A stretch of 64,000 bases of DNA. Origin: Microbacterium telephonicum (GTDB lineage: Bacteria; Actinomycetota; Actinomycetes; Actinomycetales; Microbacteriaceae). A program made the translations under genes and the position numbers. Below the pieces are notes generated by a model. The model did no database searches. It was not told the DNA's origin and was given only the letters and a program-made list of their open reading frames with translations. The DNA lies in NCBI RefSeq assembly GCF_003651225.1, contig NZ_RCDB01000002.1:310001-374000 (forward strand), given 5' to 3'. This document shows, piece after piece, positions 16,850 to 25,587 of this stretch (position 1 is its first letter; each line of letters starts with the position of its first letter).

Positions 16850-17319
16850 CGGGCTTCCGGCGCGGCGCGCGACTGGGCATCGACGTCGGCAAGGCGCGTG
16901 TCGGGGTGGCCCGGTGCGACCCCGACGGGATGCTGGCCGTCCCCGTCGAGACGGTCCCGCGCGATGATGCCTCGGTGGGGCGCGTCGTGGCGATCGCCAG
17001 CGAGTACGACGTCATCGAGATGCTGGTCGGGTTCCCGCTGAGTCTCAGCGGCGGGTCGACGGCGTCCACCGACGACGCGGTCAGCTTCGCCCGCGCCGTG
17101 GCGGCGGCATCCGGACTTCCGGTGCGGCTCGTGGACGAGCGTCTGAGCACGGTCTCGGCCCACGCCGCACTGCGCGATGCCGGGCGGTCGCAGAAGTCGT
17201 CTCGTAGGATTGTCGACCAGGTCGCCGCGGTCGTCCTGCTGCAGCAGGCGATCGACGTCGAGAAGCGCTCCGGAAACCCGGCCGGGACGCCCCTGGAAGA
17301 CACGCAGGAGACGCACTGA
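16846..17319 (+). CDS. ruvX: Putative pre-16S rRNA nuclease / Holliday junction resolvase-like YqgF
   Basis: This is a 157-aa RNase H-fold protein of the YqgF/RuvX family, required for 16S rRNA 5' maturation in E. coli. It has the N-terminal GIDVGKARVGVA motif with the first catalytic Asp, the VGFPLSLSG loop, the second motif LVDERLST, and an acidic residue near the end (VDQVAAVVLLQ). It starts at the GTG that overlaps the alaS stop by 4 bp and ends in TGATG with mltG. The alaS-ruvX-mltG order is conserved in actinobacteria. Confidence 0.93.
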   Translation: MTGFRRGARLGIDVGKARVGVARCDPDGMLAVPVETVPRDDASVGRVVAIASEYDVIEMLVGFPLSLSGGSTASTDDAVSFARAVAAASGLPVRLVDERLSTVSAHAALRDAGRSQKSSRRIVDQVAAVVLLQQAIDVEKRSGNPAGTPLEDTQETH

Positions 17320-18863
17320 TGCCCGACCAGCCGTCGAACGACGATCAGTTCGCCGACCTCTTCAGCAAGCTCCCGAGTGCGCGAGGGGCCGAGCAGCCCC
17401 GCGCCGAAGCGCCGCGCGCGTCGCAGCCGGAGCCCGCCGCCCCCCGCCGCGACGCTGAGACGGATGCGGCCGCCCCCGCGCCCGGCAGCCGTCGCGCCGC
17501 ACGTGAGGCCGCCGCGGCGACCGGGCCGCACGCCGTCGACGGCGACACGGGTCGGCCGTCCGCCGCGGCCTCTGCGGCACCGACCCCGCCCGCACAACCG
17601 GTCGTCGCCCCCCGCGCCACCTCGGCGCCCGCGGCGGAAGAACCCCGTGCCGTCTGGGCGACCCCGGGGGCGGAAGCCGGCGGCGCCGGCACCATCGACG
17701 CCCTGTTCGGCGCCGACCAGCACGAGGACCGACTGTCGCGCCAGAAGCGGCACGATGCCGACAAGCGCAAGAGCCGGATCGCGAAGTGGGTCGTACTGGG
17801 CGTCGTGCTCGCGATCATCGGCGGCATCGTCGGGGGCGGGTTCTACGTCTGGAACACCTACGAACCGCAGATCCGCAAGGTCATGGGGTGGGAGGAGCCC
17901 CGCGACTACGTCGACGGTGAGGCCACCGGCGAGGTGACCGTCACGATCGCCGACGGCGACATCCCCTCGACGATCTCGCAGACGCTCTTCGACGCGGGGG
18001 TGACGAAGACCCCGACCGCGTTCTACCAGCACCTCGTCGACGAGGGTCTCGAGCCGACGTTCTATCCCGGCGCCTACCGACTGCAGCAGAAGATGACGTC
18101 CGCGGCCGCGCTGGCTGCGCTGGAAGACCCGGCGAACAAGCTCGAGAACACCGCACAGCTGCGCGAAGGCCTCACGGTGGCGGGTTCGCTGCCGATCCTC
18201 GCCGATGCCACCGGCATCGCAGTCGAGGACTTCCAGGCCGCCGTCGCCGACCCGTCGGTGTACGGCGTGCCGGTCGACCAGGCGGTCGTCGCCGCGGGGG
18301 GTCAGCCGCTGGAGGGCTGGCTGTTCCCCGCCACCTACACCTTCGACCCCGGCGTCACCGCGCAGCAGGTGATCCAGACCCTCGTCGACCGCACCGTGCG
18401 GTCGCTCGACACGGCCGGAGTACCCGTCGAGCAGCGGCAGCAGGTGCTCACGACCGCGTCGATCATCCAGCGCGAGGCGCGGTTGGAAGAGGACTTCTAC
18501 AAGGTGTCCCGCGTCATCGCGAACCGCCTCGCCGACGGCATGAAGCTGCAGATGGATTCGACGGCGCAATACGGCTACGGGGAGATGCACGACGGCACGG
18601 TGAGCTCGTCGGCCGAGGCGCTCGAAGACGACAACCCCTGGAACACCTACGTCGTCGACGGTCTGCCGGTCGGTCCCATCTCGAACCCGGGCGACACCGC
18701 GATCGACGCGGCCATGCACCCGGCCGACGGCGACTGGCTGTACTTCGTCACCTGGAACATGGACACCGGCGAGACGATCTTCTCGGCGACGTACGAGGAG
18801 CACCAACAGGGCATCGCCCAGTGGGATCAGTGGTGCGCCGACAACGACAACCGTGGCTGCTGA
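17319..18863 (+). CDS. mltG: Endolytic murein transglycosylase MltG
   Basis: MltG (514 aa) cuts nascent glycan strands and so sets peptidoglycan chain length at the membrane. An unusually long cytoplasmic N-terminus (1-155), rich in Ala, Pro and Arg and probably disordered, precedes one membrane helix (about 157-178). The extracellular YceG domain follows. The catalytic Glu of the family corresponds to Glu386 in SIIQREA, followed by the conserved VIANRL segment. It overlaps ruvX by one base and aroE by 11 bp, so it is embedded in the alaS-to-aroB run. Confidence 0.94.
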   Translation: MPDQPSNDDQFADLFSKLPSARGAEQPRAEAPRASQPEPAAPRRDAETDAAAPAPGSRRAAREAAAATGPHAVDGDTGRPSAAASAAPTPPAQPVVAPRATSAPAAEEPRAVWATPGAEAGGAGTIDALFGADQHEDRLSRQKRHDADKRKSRIAKWVVLGVVLAIIGGIVGGGFYVWNTYEPQIRKVMGWEEPRDYVDGEATGEVTVTIADGDIPSTISQTLFDAGVTKTPTAFYQHLVDEGLEPTFYPGAYRLQQKMTSAAALAALEDPANKLENTAQLREGLTVAGSLPILADATGIAVEDFQAAVADPSVYGVPVDQAVVAAGGQPLEGWLFPATYTFDPGVTAQQVIQTLVDRTVRSLDTAGVPVEQRQQVLTTASIIQREARLEEDFYKVSRVIANRLADGMKLQMDSTAQYGYGEMHDGTVSSSAEALEDDNPWNTYVVDGLPVGPISNPGDTAIDAAMHPADGDWLYFVTWNMDTGETIFSATYEEHQQGIAQWDQWCADNDNRGC

Positions 18864-19692
18864 TCGCTCGCGGCTCGAGGTCTGGGGCGACCCCATCGCC
18901 CACAGCCTCTCACCGGCGCTGCACTCCGCGGCGTACGCGCAGCTGCAGTTGCCGTGGGAGTACGGTCGGCGCCGTGTCGACGACATTGGATTCGCCGGCG
19001 AGCTGAGCGGCCTCGACGACTCGTTCCGAGGTCTCTCGTGCACTATGCCGCTCAAGGGTGTCGCGCACGCGGCATCCGTCTGGCGCGACGCGCGCGCCGA
19101 GGCGACGGGCGCCGTCAACACCCTGCTGCTCACGTCTGACGGACCGCGCGGCTGGAACACCGACGTCGGGGGCATCGTGCGCGCCCTCGCGGATGCCGGC
19201 ATCACGAGCGTCGACCGCGCCCGCATCGTCGGAGCCGGCGCCACCGCGACCTCGGCGCTCGTCGCCGTCGCGGAGCTCGGAGCACGCGACGTCGAGGTGC
19301 TCGCGCGGCGCCCCGACGCCGTCGCGCCCCTCACGGCGTTGGGGGAGCGGCTCGGTCTCGTCGTGACCGCCGCGCCGCTGAGCGACGCGGACCGGCATCC
19401 GGTCACCGTCACCTTCGCGACGCTCCCCGGGTCGGCCGCCGTCGACACCGACATCGCCGACACACTCGCCGCTTCGGGAGGATTGCTGTTCGACGTGGTC
19501 TACGGGCACGGGCAGACCGATCTCACGCGCGCGTGGGGGCGCGTCGGAGCGCGGACGCTCGACGGCACCGGGATGCTGCTGCAGCAGGCCGTGCTGCAGA
19601 TCCGCGTCTTCGCGACCGGCGACGTCGACACCCCGCTGCCCGCCGAGCATGACGTCATCGACGTCATGCGCCGCGCGCTCGTGGGAGGATAG
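18853..19692 (+). CDS. aroE: Shikimate dehydrogenase
   Basis: AroE reduces 3-dehydroshikimate with NADPH. The 279-aa product shows the shikimate-binding [12 protein letters not shown] motif, the catalytic Lys68 in CTMPLKG, NTDVGG, and a dinucleotide loop [10 protein letters not shown] where many homologues have GxGGA. The C-terminal GMLLQQAV segment is conserved. The start is GTG, 11 bp inside mltG. It is followed by aroC, aroK and aroB, so four shikimate-pathway steps are encoded consecutively. Confidence 0.93.
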   Translation: MAADRSRLEVWGDPIAHSLSPALHSAAYAQLQLPWEYGRRRVDDIGFAGELSGLDDSFRGLSCTMPLKGVAHAASVWRDARAEATGAVNTLLLTSDGPRGWNTDVGGIVRALADAGITSVDRARIVGAGATATSALVAVAELGARDVEVLARRPDAVAPLTALGERLGLVVTAAPLSDADRHPVTVTFATLPGSAAVDTDIADTLAASGGLLFDVVYGHGQTDLTRAWGRVGARTLDGTGMLLQQAVLQIRVFATGDVDTPLPAEHDVIDVMRRALVGG

Positions 19693-19696
19693 GCGA

Positions 19697-20908
19697 ATGC
19701 TCCGCGTCCTCACCGCCGGCGAATCGCACGGTCCCGAACTGGTCGCCATGATGGAGGGTCTGCCCGCGGGCGTCCCCGTCTCGCGCGCCGCGATCCAAGC
19801 CGACCTCGCCCGCCGCAAGCTCGGCTACGGGCGCGGGTCGCGCATGAAGTTCGAAGAGGACGAGCTGACGATCTCGTCCGGTGTGCGCCACGGCTACAGC
19901 CTCGGCAGCCCCATCGCGCTGCGCATCGGCAACACCGAGTGGCCCAAGTGGACCGAGGTCATGAGCGCGGAGCCGGTCGAGCTCACCGACATGTCCCGCG
20001 GTCGCGGCGCCGCCCTCACGCGCCCCCGCCCCGGCCACGCCGACCTCGTCGGCATGCAGAAGTACGGCTTCGACGAGGCCCGCCCGATCCTCGAGCGCGC
20101 GAGCGCCCGGGAGACGGCCGCACGCGTCGCGCTCGGAGCCGTCGCACGCTCCTTCCTCGGCGAGCTCGGCATCCGTCTGGTCAGCCACACGCTGTCGATC
20201 GGCCCGGTGCAGTCGCCGGCGGATGCGGCCCTCCCGACCCCCGACGACGTCGACGCGCTGGACGCCGACCCGCTGCGGTGCTTCGACGCCGCCACGTCGG
20301 CCGCCATGGTCGCCGAGGTCGACGCGGCCAAGAAGGACGGCGACACGCTCGGCGGCATCGTCGAGGTGCTCGCCTACGGCCTGCCTCCGGGGCTCGGATC
20401 GCACGTGCAGTGGGACCGCCGTCTCGACGCGAAGCTCGCGCAGGCGCTCATGGGCATCCAGGCGATCAAGGGCGTCGAGGTCGGCGACGGGTTCGAGACC
20501 ACCCGCCGACGCGGGTCTGCCGCCCACGACGAGCTGTTCACCGCCGACGGCGAGATCACGCGCGCCAGCGACAAGGCGGGCGGCACCGAGGGCGGCATGT
20601 CGACCGGCACCGTGCTGCGCGTGCGCGCCGGCATGAAGCCGATCGCGACCGTGCCGCACGCGCTGCGCACGATCGACGTCGCCACCGGCGAGGCCGCGAC
20701 CGCGCACCACCAGCGCTCCGACGTCTGCGCCGTCCCCGCGGCCGGCGTCGTCGCCGAGGCTATGGTCGCGATCACGCTCGTCGACGTCGTGCTCGAGAAG
20801 TTCGGCGGCGACTCGGTGGCCGAGACGCGTCGCAACCTCGAGGGCTACCTCGCCGCCATCCCCGCGAACCTGCACACCGCCGCCGGCAGCGACGCCTCGC
20901 TCGGATGA
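19697..20908 (+). CDS. aroC: Chorismate synthase
   Basis: This FMN-dependent lyase (403 aa) makes chorismate from EPSP. Characteristic motifs are AGESHGPEL at the N-terminus, [19 protein letters not shown], the [10 protein letters not shown] segment, and the C-terminal [16 protein letters not shown] with RR/N. A GGAGG stretch lies about 10 nt before the ATG at 19697. It is 4 bp after aroE, and its stop overlaps the aroK ATG (ATGA). Confidence 0.97.
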   Translation: MLRVLTAGESHGPELVAMMEGLPAGVPVSRAAIQADLARRKLGYGRGSRMKFEEDELTISSGVRHGYSLGSPIALRIGNTEWPKWTEVMSAEPVELTDMSRGRGAALTRPRPGHADLVGMQKYGFDEARPILERASARETAARVALGAVARSFLGELGIRLVSHTLSIGPVQSPADAALPTPDDVDALDADPLRCFDAATSAAMVAEVDAAKKDGDTLGGIVEVLAYGLPPGLGSHVQWDRRLDAKLAQALMGIQAIKGVEVGDGFETTRRRGSAAHDELFTADGEITRASDKAGGTEGGMSTGTVLRVRAGMKPIATVPHALRTIDVATGEAATAHHQRSDVCAVPAAGVVAEAMVAITLVDVVLEKFGGDSVAETRRNLEGYLAAIPANLHTAAGSDASLG

Positions 20909-21447
20909 GCGAGGCCGCGATCGTACTCATCGGACCGATGGGTGCGGGCAAGACGAGTGTCGGCAAGCGCGTCGCGAAGGCGCTGGGGGTGCCCTTCTAC
21001 GACAGCGACGCCGCCGTCGTGCGCGGGCACGGGCCGATCGCCGACATCTTCGCGATGCACGGGGAGACGCGGTTCCGGGAACTGGAGCGCGACGCTGTCG
21101 CGACCGGCCTCGCCCAGGGCGGAGTCGTCGCGCTCGGCGGGGGAGCGGTGCTCGACCCGCAGACCCAGGAGGCCCTGCGCGCGCACCGTGTCGTGCTGCT
21201 GACCGTCGACCCGGCGATCATCGCGGGCCGCATCCGCGGGGGAGCCAGGCCGCTCCTCGGGAGCGCCGGTGACGGCGGGGACGACGCCGTGGCGCGGTGG
21301 AACGCCGTCTACGAGACCCGCCGCGACCTGTACGCGCGCCTCGCCGACGTCACCTTCGACACGTCGTCGGGTCCGCTGCAGGGCGTCGTCGACGCGGTCG
21401 TCGCGTGGGCGTCGCCGCATCCGAGCACCACGGGAGAGCACGCATGA
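20905..21447 (+). CDS. aroK: Shikimate kinase
   Basis: AroK phosphorylates the 3-hydroxyl of shikimate. The product is 180 aa with the P-loop GPMGAGKT (10-17), the shikimate-binding Asp in FYDSDAAV and Arg in GETRFRELE, the GGGAV motif, and a lid region [11 protein letters not shown]. The start and stop overlap aroC and aroB by 4 bp each. In some genomes aroK and aroB are fused; here they are separate. Confidence 0.95.
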   Translation: MSEAAIVLIGPMGAGKTSVGKRVAKALGVPFYDSDAAVVRGHGPIADIFAMHGETRFRELERDAVATGLAQGGVVALGGGAVLDPQTQEALRAHRVVLLTVDPAIIAGRIRGGARPLLGSAGDGGDDAVARWNAVYETRRDLYARLADVTFDTSSGPLQGVVDAVVAWASPHPSTTGEHA

Positions 21448-22526
21448 CCGAGAACACCGTCATCACCGTCGCGGGCGACCAGCCCTACGACATCACGATC
21501 GGACGCGGCATCCTGGGCCTCGTCGGCACGGCGCTGCCCCCCGCCGCGACGAAGGTGCTGGTCGTGCACCCGCCGACGCTCGCCGCGGCGGCCGCCGACC
21601 TGCGGGAGCGGCTGATGGGCGGCGGTGAGCGTCAGGTGCTGCTCGCCGAGATCCCGGATGCCGAAGCCGGCAAGCGCGTGGAGGTCGCCGCGTTCTGCTG
21701 GCAGGTGATGGGGCAGGCCGACTTCACGCGCACCGACGCCGTCGTCGGCTTCGGCGGCGGGGCCGTCACCGACGTCGCCGGGTTCGTCGCGGCGACGTGG
21801 CTGCGCGGGGTCGCCGTCGTGCAGGTTCCGACGACGGTGCTGGGGATGGTCGATGCCGCCGTCGGTGGCAAGACCGGCATCAACACCGCCGAGGGCAAGA
21901 ATCTCGTCGGCGCGTTCTGGCCGCCGCGCGCGGTGATCTGCGACCTCGACCTGCTCGATTCGCTCTCGCACAACGAGCGCGTCGCCGGTTTCGCCGAGGT
22001 CGTGAAGGCCGGGTTCATCTGGTACCCCGAGATCCTCGACCTCATCGAGGCCGACCCGGTCGCCGTGGTCGACCCGCACAGCGACGCGTTCCGCCGGTGC
22101 ATCGAACTCGCGATCGACATGAAGGCACGTGTCGTGGGGGAGGACCTGCGCGAGGCCGGGCTGCGGGAGGTGCTCAACTACGGGCACACGCTCGGTCACG
22201 CGATCGAGCATTCCGAGCGCTATCAGTGGCGTCACGGCGCCGCGATCTCGGTGGGGATGATGTTCGCCGCGGAGCTGTCGCGCCTGGCCGGGCGTCTCTC
22301 CGACGCTTCCGCGCAGCGTCACCGCGACATCCTCGAGACGTTGGGCCTGCCGACCGGGTACCGGTCCGGGGCGTGGCGTCAACTGCTGGCGACGATGCAG
22401 CGCGACAAGAAGACCCGCGGCTCGATGCTGCGCTTCATCGTGCTCGACGAGATCGGCAAGCCCACAGTGCTGCAGGCCCCCGACGAGTCGCTCCTGTTCG
22501 CCGCCTATCAGGAGATCGGCGAGTAG
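21444..22526 (+). CDS. aroB: 3-Dehydroquinate synthase
   Basis: AroB cyclises DAHP to 3-dehydroquinate using NAD+ and a divalent metal. The 360-aa product has the NAD-binding GFGGGAVTDVAGFVA segment, PTTVLGMVDAAVGGKTGIN, the metal-binding Glu in AEVVKAGFI, and the metal-binding His residues in LNYGHTLGHAIE. The ATG overlaps the aroK stop. It ends next to the convergent gene at 22527 with no space for a separate terminator. Confidence 0.96.
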   Translation: MTENTVITVAGDQPYDITIGRGILGLVGTALPPAATKVLVVHPPTLAAAAADLRERLMGGGERQVLLAEIPDAEAGKRVEVAAFCWQVMGQADFTRTDAVVGFGGGAVTDVAGFVAATWLRGVAVVQVPTTVLGMVDAAVGGKTGINTAEGKNLVGAFWPPRAVICDLDLLDSLSHNERVAGFAEVVKAGFIWYPEILDLIEADPVAVVDPHSDAFRRCIELAIDMKARVVGEDLREAGLREVLNYGHTLGHAIEHSERYQWRHGAAISVGMMFAAELSRLAGRLSDASAQRHRDILETLGLPTGYRSGAWRQLLATMQRDKKTRGSMLRFIVLDEIGKPTVLQAPDESLLFAAYQEIGE

Positions 22527-23300
22527 TCAGCAGCCGGGGCCGGTGGGATCTTCGAGGCAGGTGCGCTCGACGAGGGCCGTGCGCGCCTCGACGATGCGCA
22601 GCGTCGCGGTGCCGCCCGGTGTCGACAGCGTGCCGGGGACGCGCGTCCACCCCGAGCCGAGGTCGACGTCGGCCACATACTGCACCGTCGTGGTCGCCGT
22701 GAACGTTCCGCGCTCGGCGTACGCGTGACTCGTGTCGGTCGACGTGAACTGCGGAACGCCCAGCGCCGACCACGACCGTCCACCCGTCGTCGACGTGCGA
22801 CTCGTGCCGTCGCCGTGCGCGAACGTGTACCCGACGGGCGTGAAGCGCACCGTCACGGGCAGGTCGAAGAGCGTGCCCGCGACTTCGTGGGCGGATGCCG
22901 ACACGACGAAGTTCACGGGCATCCCGACGATCCCGACACCATCGGGCTCATCGACGAGCGGATGCGACGTCGGCGCGAACCGCGCGACATCCTCGAGGGT
23001 CGGCCGCAACAGCACCACCTCGTACGTCCCGCACCGGTTCAGCGGGTCGTTACAGACCTCGGGCGGGGCGGGTGCGTCCGGGTCGTATTCATCTTCCGGA
23101 GTCCGATCGCTTGAGCCACCGCTGCCACCCGATCCGGGAGAGGTCCCCGTCACCGTAACCGCCGAGCCGTCGTTAGTCACGGATGGGCAACCCGTCCAAG
23201 CTGCCTCAGCCCCGCATGGTGAATCGGCAGCGCTCGTTATCACACCCGGCGCCGCCGAGAGCGAAAGGGCCCCGACGAGCACGCAAGCAGTTAGTCGCAT
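22527..23300 (-). CDS. Secreted protein with PKD-like domain
   Basis: The product is 257 aa. Residues 1-25 look like a signal peptide (MRLTACVLVGALSLSAAPG...). A Gly/Ser-rich, acidic linker follows (about 55-75), then a C-terminal beta-sandwich with PKD-type signatures (YTFAHGDGTS and SHAYAERGTFTATTTVQY). Six Cys residues could form disulfides. PKD domains bind proteins or sugars on cell surfaces; the partner is unknown. The start overlaps the lipoprotein gene at 23291 by 10 bp, so they form an operon. The first ~200 bp have lower GC and less GC-biased codons than the rest. Confidence 0.8.
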   Translation of the reverse strand: MRLTACVLVGALSLSAAPGVITSAADSPCGAEAAWTGCPSVTNDGSAVTVTGTSPGSGGSGGSSDRTPEDEYDPDAPAPPEVCNDPLNRCGTYEVVLLRPTLEDVARFAPTSHPLVDEPDGVGIVGMPVNFVVSASAHEVAGTLFDLPVTVRFTPVGYTFAHGDGTSRTSTTGGRSWSALGVPQFTSTDTSHAYAERGTFTATTTVQYVADVDLGSGWTRVPGTLSTPGGTATLRIVEARTALVERTCLEDPTGPGC

Positions 23301-23809
23301 GCGCGGTCACCGTCGGTTTCGCTGCTTGAGACGACTAGGCCGGTAGCTGAATCTGCGGGGCTCAGAGCAATAAGTAGTGGCTGAACATCGACCCGCTCCG
23401 GCGAAACCACTGAAGCTCCAGATGCGTCAGTGACTTCAACTTGGCTGACGTCAAGGCAAACGGCCATAATCACACCGGAATTGTCGTGGGTCACAGGTCG
23501 CGCTGAAGCCAGGACGCTTACGCCCGCAACCTGCCAGTCATCGGCGTGCATCGCCGAAAAGGTCTTCTTAGAAGCAGCCAGCGCTTCGCCGGCGAGCCAC
23601 GAGTACACCGGCTCGAAGGTCTCAGGATTTCGAGTGTCGACTTGATTCAGCGCATCGACGTAGGCGCGGTACGTGGCCTCGGCGGCGGCGAAGGCCTCCT
23701 CCTCGGAGGCGAAGCCGGTGGGCGATGGCGTGGGCTCGGGGGACGGCGTGCAGCCCGCGAGGGCAAGCGTCGCGACGAGCGCGGCGACGACGATCCTCGG
23801 GCGGGGCAT
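23291..23809 (-). CDS. Putative lipoprotein
   Basis: The product is 172 aa with a lipoprotein signal: a hydrophobic stretch and lipobox LALAGC with lipidated Cys20, followed by a Pro/Ser/Thr-rich spacer. The mature part (EEEAFAAAEATYRAYVDALNQ) suggests a helical start and an alpha/beta fold, as in many small actinobacterial lipoproteins. No enzyme motif is visible. The start is the ATG at 23809, with TACGGT 6 nt upstream, so it may be leaderless. The 3' two thirds are clearly less GC-rich than the 5' end, as if part of the gene had been acquired or exchanged. Confidence 0.8.
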   Translation of the reverse strand: MPRPRIVVAALVATLALAGCTPSPEPTPSPTGFASEEEAFAAAEATYRAYVDALNQVDTRNPETFEPVYSWLAGEALAASKKTFSAMHADDWQVAGVSVLASARPVTHDNSGVIMAVCLDVSQVEVTDASGASVVSPERVDVQPLLIALSPADSATGLVVSSSETDGDRACD

Positions 23810-23815
23810 GACGTC

Positions 23816-23821
23816 ACCGTA
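23816..23821 (-). promoter_or_regulatory. Possible -10 box (TACGGT), leaderless geometry
   Basis: On the minus strand TACGGT ends 6 nt before the lipoprotein ATG at 23809. The spacing matches the other leaderless candidates but the hexamer is less canonical. Confidence 0.3.
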
Positions 23822-23879
23822 GCGACTCGGGCCTGTTGCGCGCCGCATCCATCCACACGTCCGGCGCGCGTCGCGACGA

Positions 23880-23885
23880 TAGGGT
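23880..23885 (+). promoter_or_regulatory. -10 box (TAGGGT) for aroQ, leaderless geometry
   Basis: TAGGGT ends 6 nt before the aroQ GTG at 23892, with no ribosome binding site between. Confidence 0.45.
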
Positions 23886-23891
23886 GCTGAC

Positions 23892-24350
23892 GTGGACACG
23901 CCCCGCCGACTGCTGCTCGTGAACGGTCCGAACCTCAATCTGCTGGGCACGCGAGAGCCCGAGATCTACGGCTCCGAGACCCTCGCCGACGTCGAGAGGC
24001 TCGTCGTCGACACCGCGGCGGCATCCGGCTTCGAGGTGCGCGCGGTGCAGTCCAACCACGAGGGCGTGCTCATCGACGCGATCCACGAGGCACGGCCCGA
24101 CTGCGCCGGCATCGTCATCAACCCGGGCGGTCTGACGCACACGTCGGTGGTCCTCCGTGACGCGCTCAGTAGCGTCGCATTGCCCGTCGCCGAGGTGCAT
24201 GTCTCCGACGTGTACGCGCGGGAAGAGTTCCGCCATCACTCGTACGTGCGCGATGTCGCGGTCGTCCACGTCATCGGGGAGGGCGTCGCCGGCTACGCGC
24301 ACGCCACCCGACTGCTCCTCGACGTCATCACCGGCCACGCCGACGGCTGA
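23892..24350 (+). CDS. aroQ: 3-Dehydroquinate dehydratase, type II
   Basis: The enzyme dehydrates 3-dehydroquinate. The 152-aa length and the motifs [17 protein letters not shown] (with the catalytic Tyr), [13 protein letters not shown] and the His-containing [14 protein letters not shown] identify the small dodecameric type II class rather than the type I AroD. The start is GTG, placed by the TAGGGT box. The gene is separated from aroB by the exported gene pair, yet still completes the local shikimate set. Confidence 0.96.
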   Translation: MDTPRRLLLVNGPNLNLLGTREPEIYGSETLADVERLVVDTAAASGFEVRAVQSNHEGVLIDAIHEARPDCAGIVINPGGLTHTSVVLRDALSSVALPVAEVHVSDVYAREEFRHHSYVRDVAVVHVIGEGVAGYAHATRLLLDVITGHADG

Positions 24351-24363
24351 GACCACGGCGCAA

Positions 24364-24431
24364 CTTCGGAGATCTGCGCTTCTTCGGACGCTCACCGGGC
24401 AACAGCTCCGAAGAACTGCGGATCTCCGAAG
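24364..24431 (+). terminator. Large inverted repeat after aroQ
   Basis: Two 25-nt arms (24364-24388 and 24407-24431) flank an 18-nt loop. They differ at three positions. Two of these become G-U wobbles in the plus-strand RNA, leaving 24 of 25 pairs. The mismatches would not pair in the opposite strand's RNA, so the structure suits termination of aroQ. It starts 14 nt after the stop. Confidence 0.6.
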
Positions 24432-24488
24432 CAACGCCGGCCCACGCTGGCGGCGGGGCGCCCCACACGCCCGAACCCCGGCATCCCG

Positions 24489-24494
24489 TAGAAT
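24489..24494 (+). promoter_or_regulatory. -10 box (TAGAAT) for efp
   Basis: TAGAAT gives a predicted leader of about 64 nt before the efp ATG. The leader holds no obvious structure. Confidence 0.4.
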
Positions 24495-24564
24495 CGGATG
24501 CTGGTCCGCTCCGCGCTCCGCGCAGCGACACACCGCAGACTCCACGAACGGAAACTCCACACTC

Positions 24565-25125
24565 ATGGCATCCACCGCAGACATCAAGAACGGCGTCGTC
24601 CTCAACATCGACGGACAGCTCTGGAGCGTCGTGGAGTTCCAGCACGTCAAGCCCGGCAAGGGCGGCGCGTTCGTGCGCACCAAGCTCAAGAACGTCATGA
24701 GCGGCAAGGTCGTCGACAAGACGTTCAACGCGGGCGCGAAGATCGAGACCGAGAACGTCGACCGCCGCGACTTCACCTACCTCTACAACGACGGCGAGGG
24801 CTTCGTCTTCATGGACGTCGCCGACTACGACCAGCTCACGGTGGGCGCCGCGACCGTCGGCGACGCGGCGAACTTCCTGCTCGAGAACCAGCAGGTGCAG
24901 ATCGCGCTCAACAACGGCAACCCGCTCTACATCGAGCTTCCGGCATCCGTCGTGCTCGAGATCACCTACACCGAGCCGGGCCTGCAGGGCGACCGCTCGT
25001 CGGCGGGCACCAAGCCCGCCACCGTCGAGACCGGTTACGAGATCCAGGTTCCGCTGTTCCTCGAGACCGGCACGAAGGTCAAGGTCGACACCCGCACGGG
25101 CGACTACCTCGGCCGCGTCAACTGA
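24565..25125 (+). CDS. efp: Translation elongation factor P
   Basis: EF-P (186 aa) enters the ribosomal E site and relieves stalling at polyproline. It has the KOW-like N-terminal domain with the loop [13 protein letters not shown]. The loop Lys is residue 32, next to Pro30, as in actinobacterial EF-Ps that may work unmodified. Two OB domains follow, ending GDYLGRVN. The start is the ATG at 24565. nusB follows after 15 bp, the usual efp-nusB pairing. The pepQ gene often found upstream of efp is absent here. Confidence 0.97.
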   Translation: MASTADIKNGVVLNIDGQLWSVVEFQHVKPGKGGAFVRTKLKNVMSGKVVDKTFNAGAKIETENVDRRDFTYLYNDGEGFVFMDVADYDQLTVGAATVGDAANFLLENQQVQIALNNGNPLYIELPASVVLEITYTEPGLQGDRSSAGTKPATVETGYEIQVPLFLETGTKVKVDTRTGDYLGRVN

Positions 25126-25140
25126 TCGCGGCCGCACCGC

Positions 25141-25551
25141 ATGAGCGCCCGATCCAAGGCACGTAAGCGCGCCCTCGACATCCTGTTCTCCAGCGACGTG
25201 CGCGGCGACGACCTCGCCGTCACCCTCGCAGCCGAGGCCAAGCGCGCCGCCGGCGAACCGGCCCGCGAGGCGTCGTGGCTGTACGCGCGCGAGATCGTCG
25301 ACGGCATCGTCGATGCCCGCGACGAGATCGACGAGCAGATCGTCACTCACGCCCGCGATTGGAAGATCGAGCGGATGCCGGCTGTCGACCGTGCCATCCT
25401 GCGCATCGGCGTGTGGGAGATCCTGCACAACGACGAGGTGCCGACGGCGGTCGCGATCGACGAGGCCGTGGAACTCGCCAAGGAGTTCTCGACCGACGAC
25501 TCGGGCGCGTTCGTGCACGGTGTGCTGGCCCGGATCGCACGTTCCAACTGA
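25141..25551 (+). CDS. nusB: Transcription antitermination factor NusB
   Basis: NusB (136 aa) forms a heterodimer with S10 on boxA RNA and prevents premature termination in rRNA operons. It is all-helical with the family start SARSKARKRALDILFSSDVRG and the C-terminal DEAVELAKEFSTDDSGAFVHGVLARI. Length is normal. In many actinobacteria pyrR follows nusB closely; here about 11 kb of other genes intervene. Confidence 0.96.
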   Translation: MSARSKARKRALDILFSSDVRGDDLAVTLAAEAKRAAGEPAREASWLYAREIVDGIVDARDEIDEQIVTHARDWKIERMPAVDRAILRIGVWEILHNDEVPTAVAIDEAVELAKEFSTDDSGAFVHGVLARIARSN

Positions 25552-25587
25552 CGACCTGCTGTCGGAGCCTGCTGACAGGATGACGCG

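Noticed and set aside
21297..21443. Longer N-terminal extension of aroB
   Set aside because: It would overlap most of the aroK C-terminus; the ATGA overlap at 21444 is the expected coupled start.
25576..25581. CAGGAT as a leaderless -10 box for the SNF2 gene
   Set aside because: The spacing (6 nt) fits, but the first conserved T of TAnnnT is lost, so it was not listed as a promoter.
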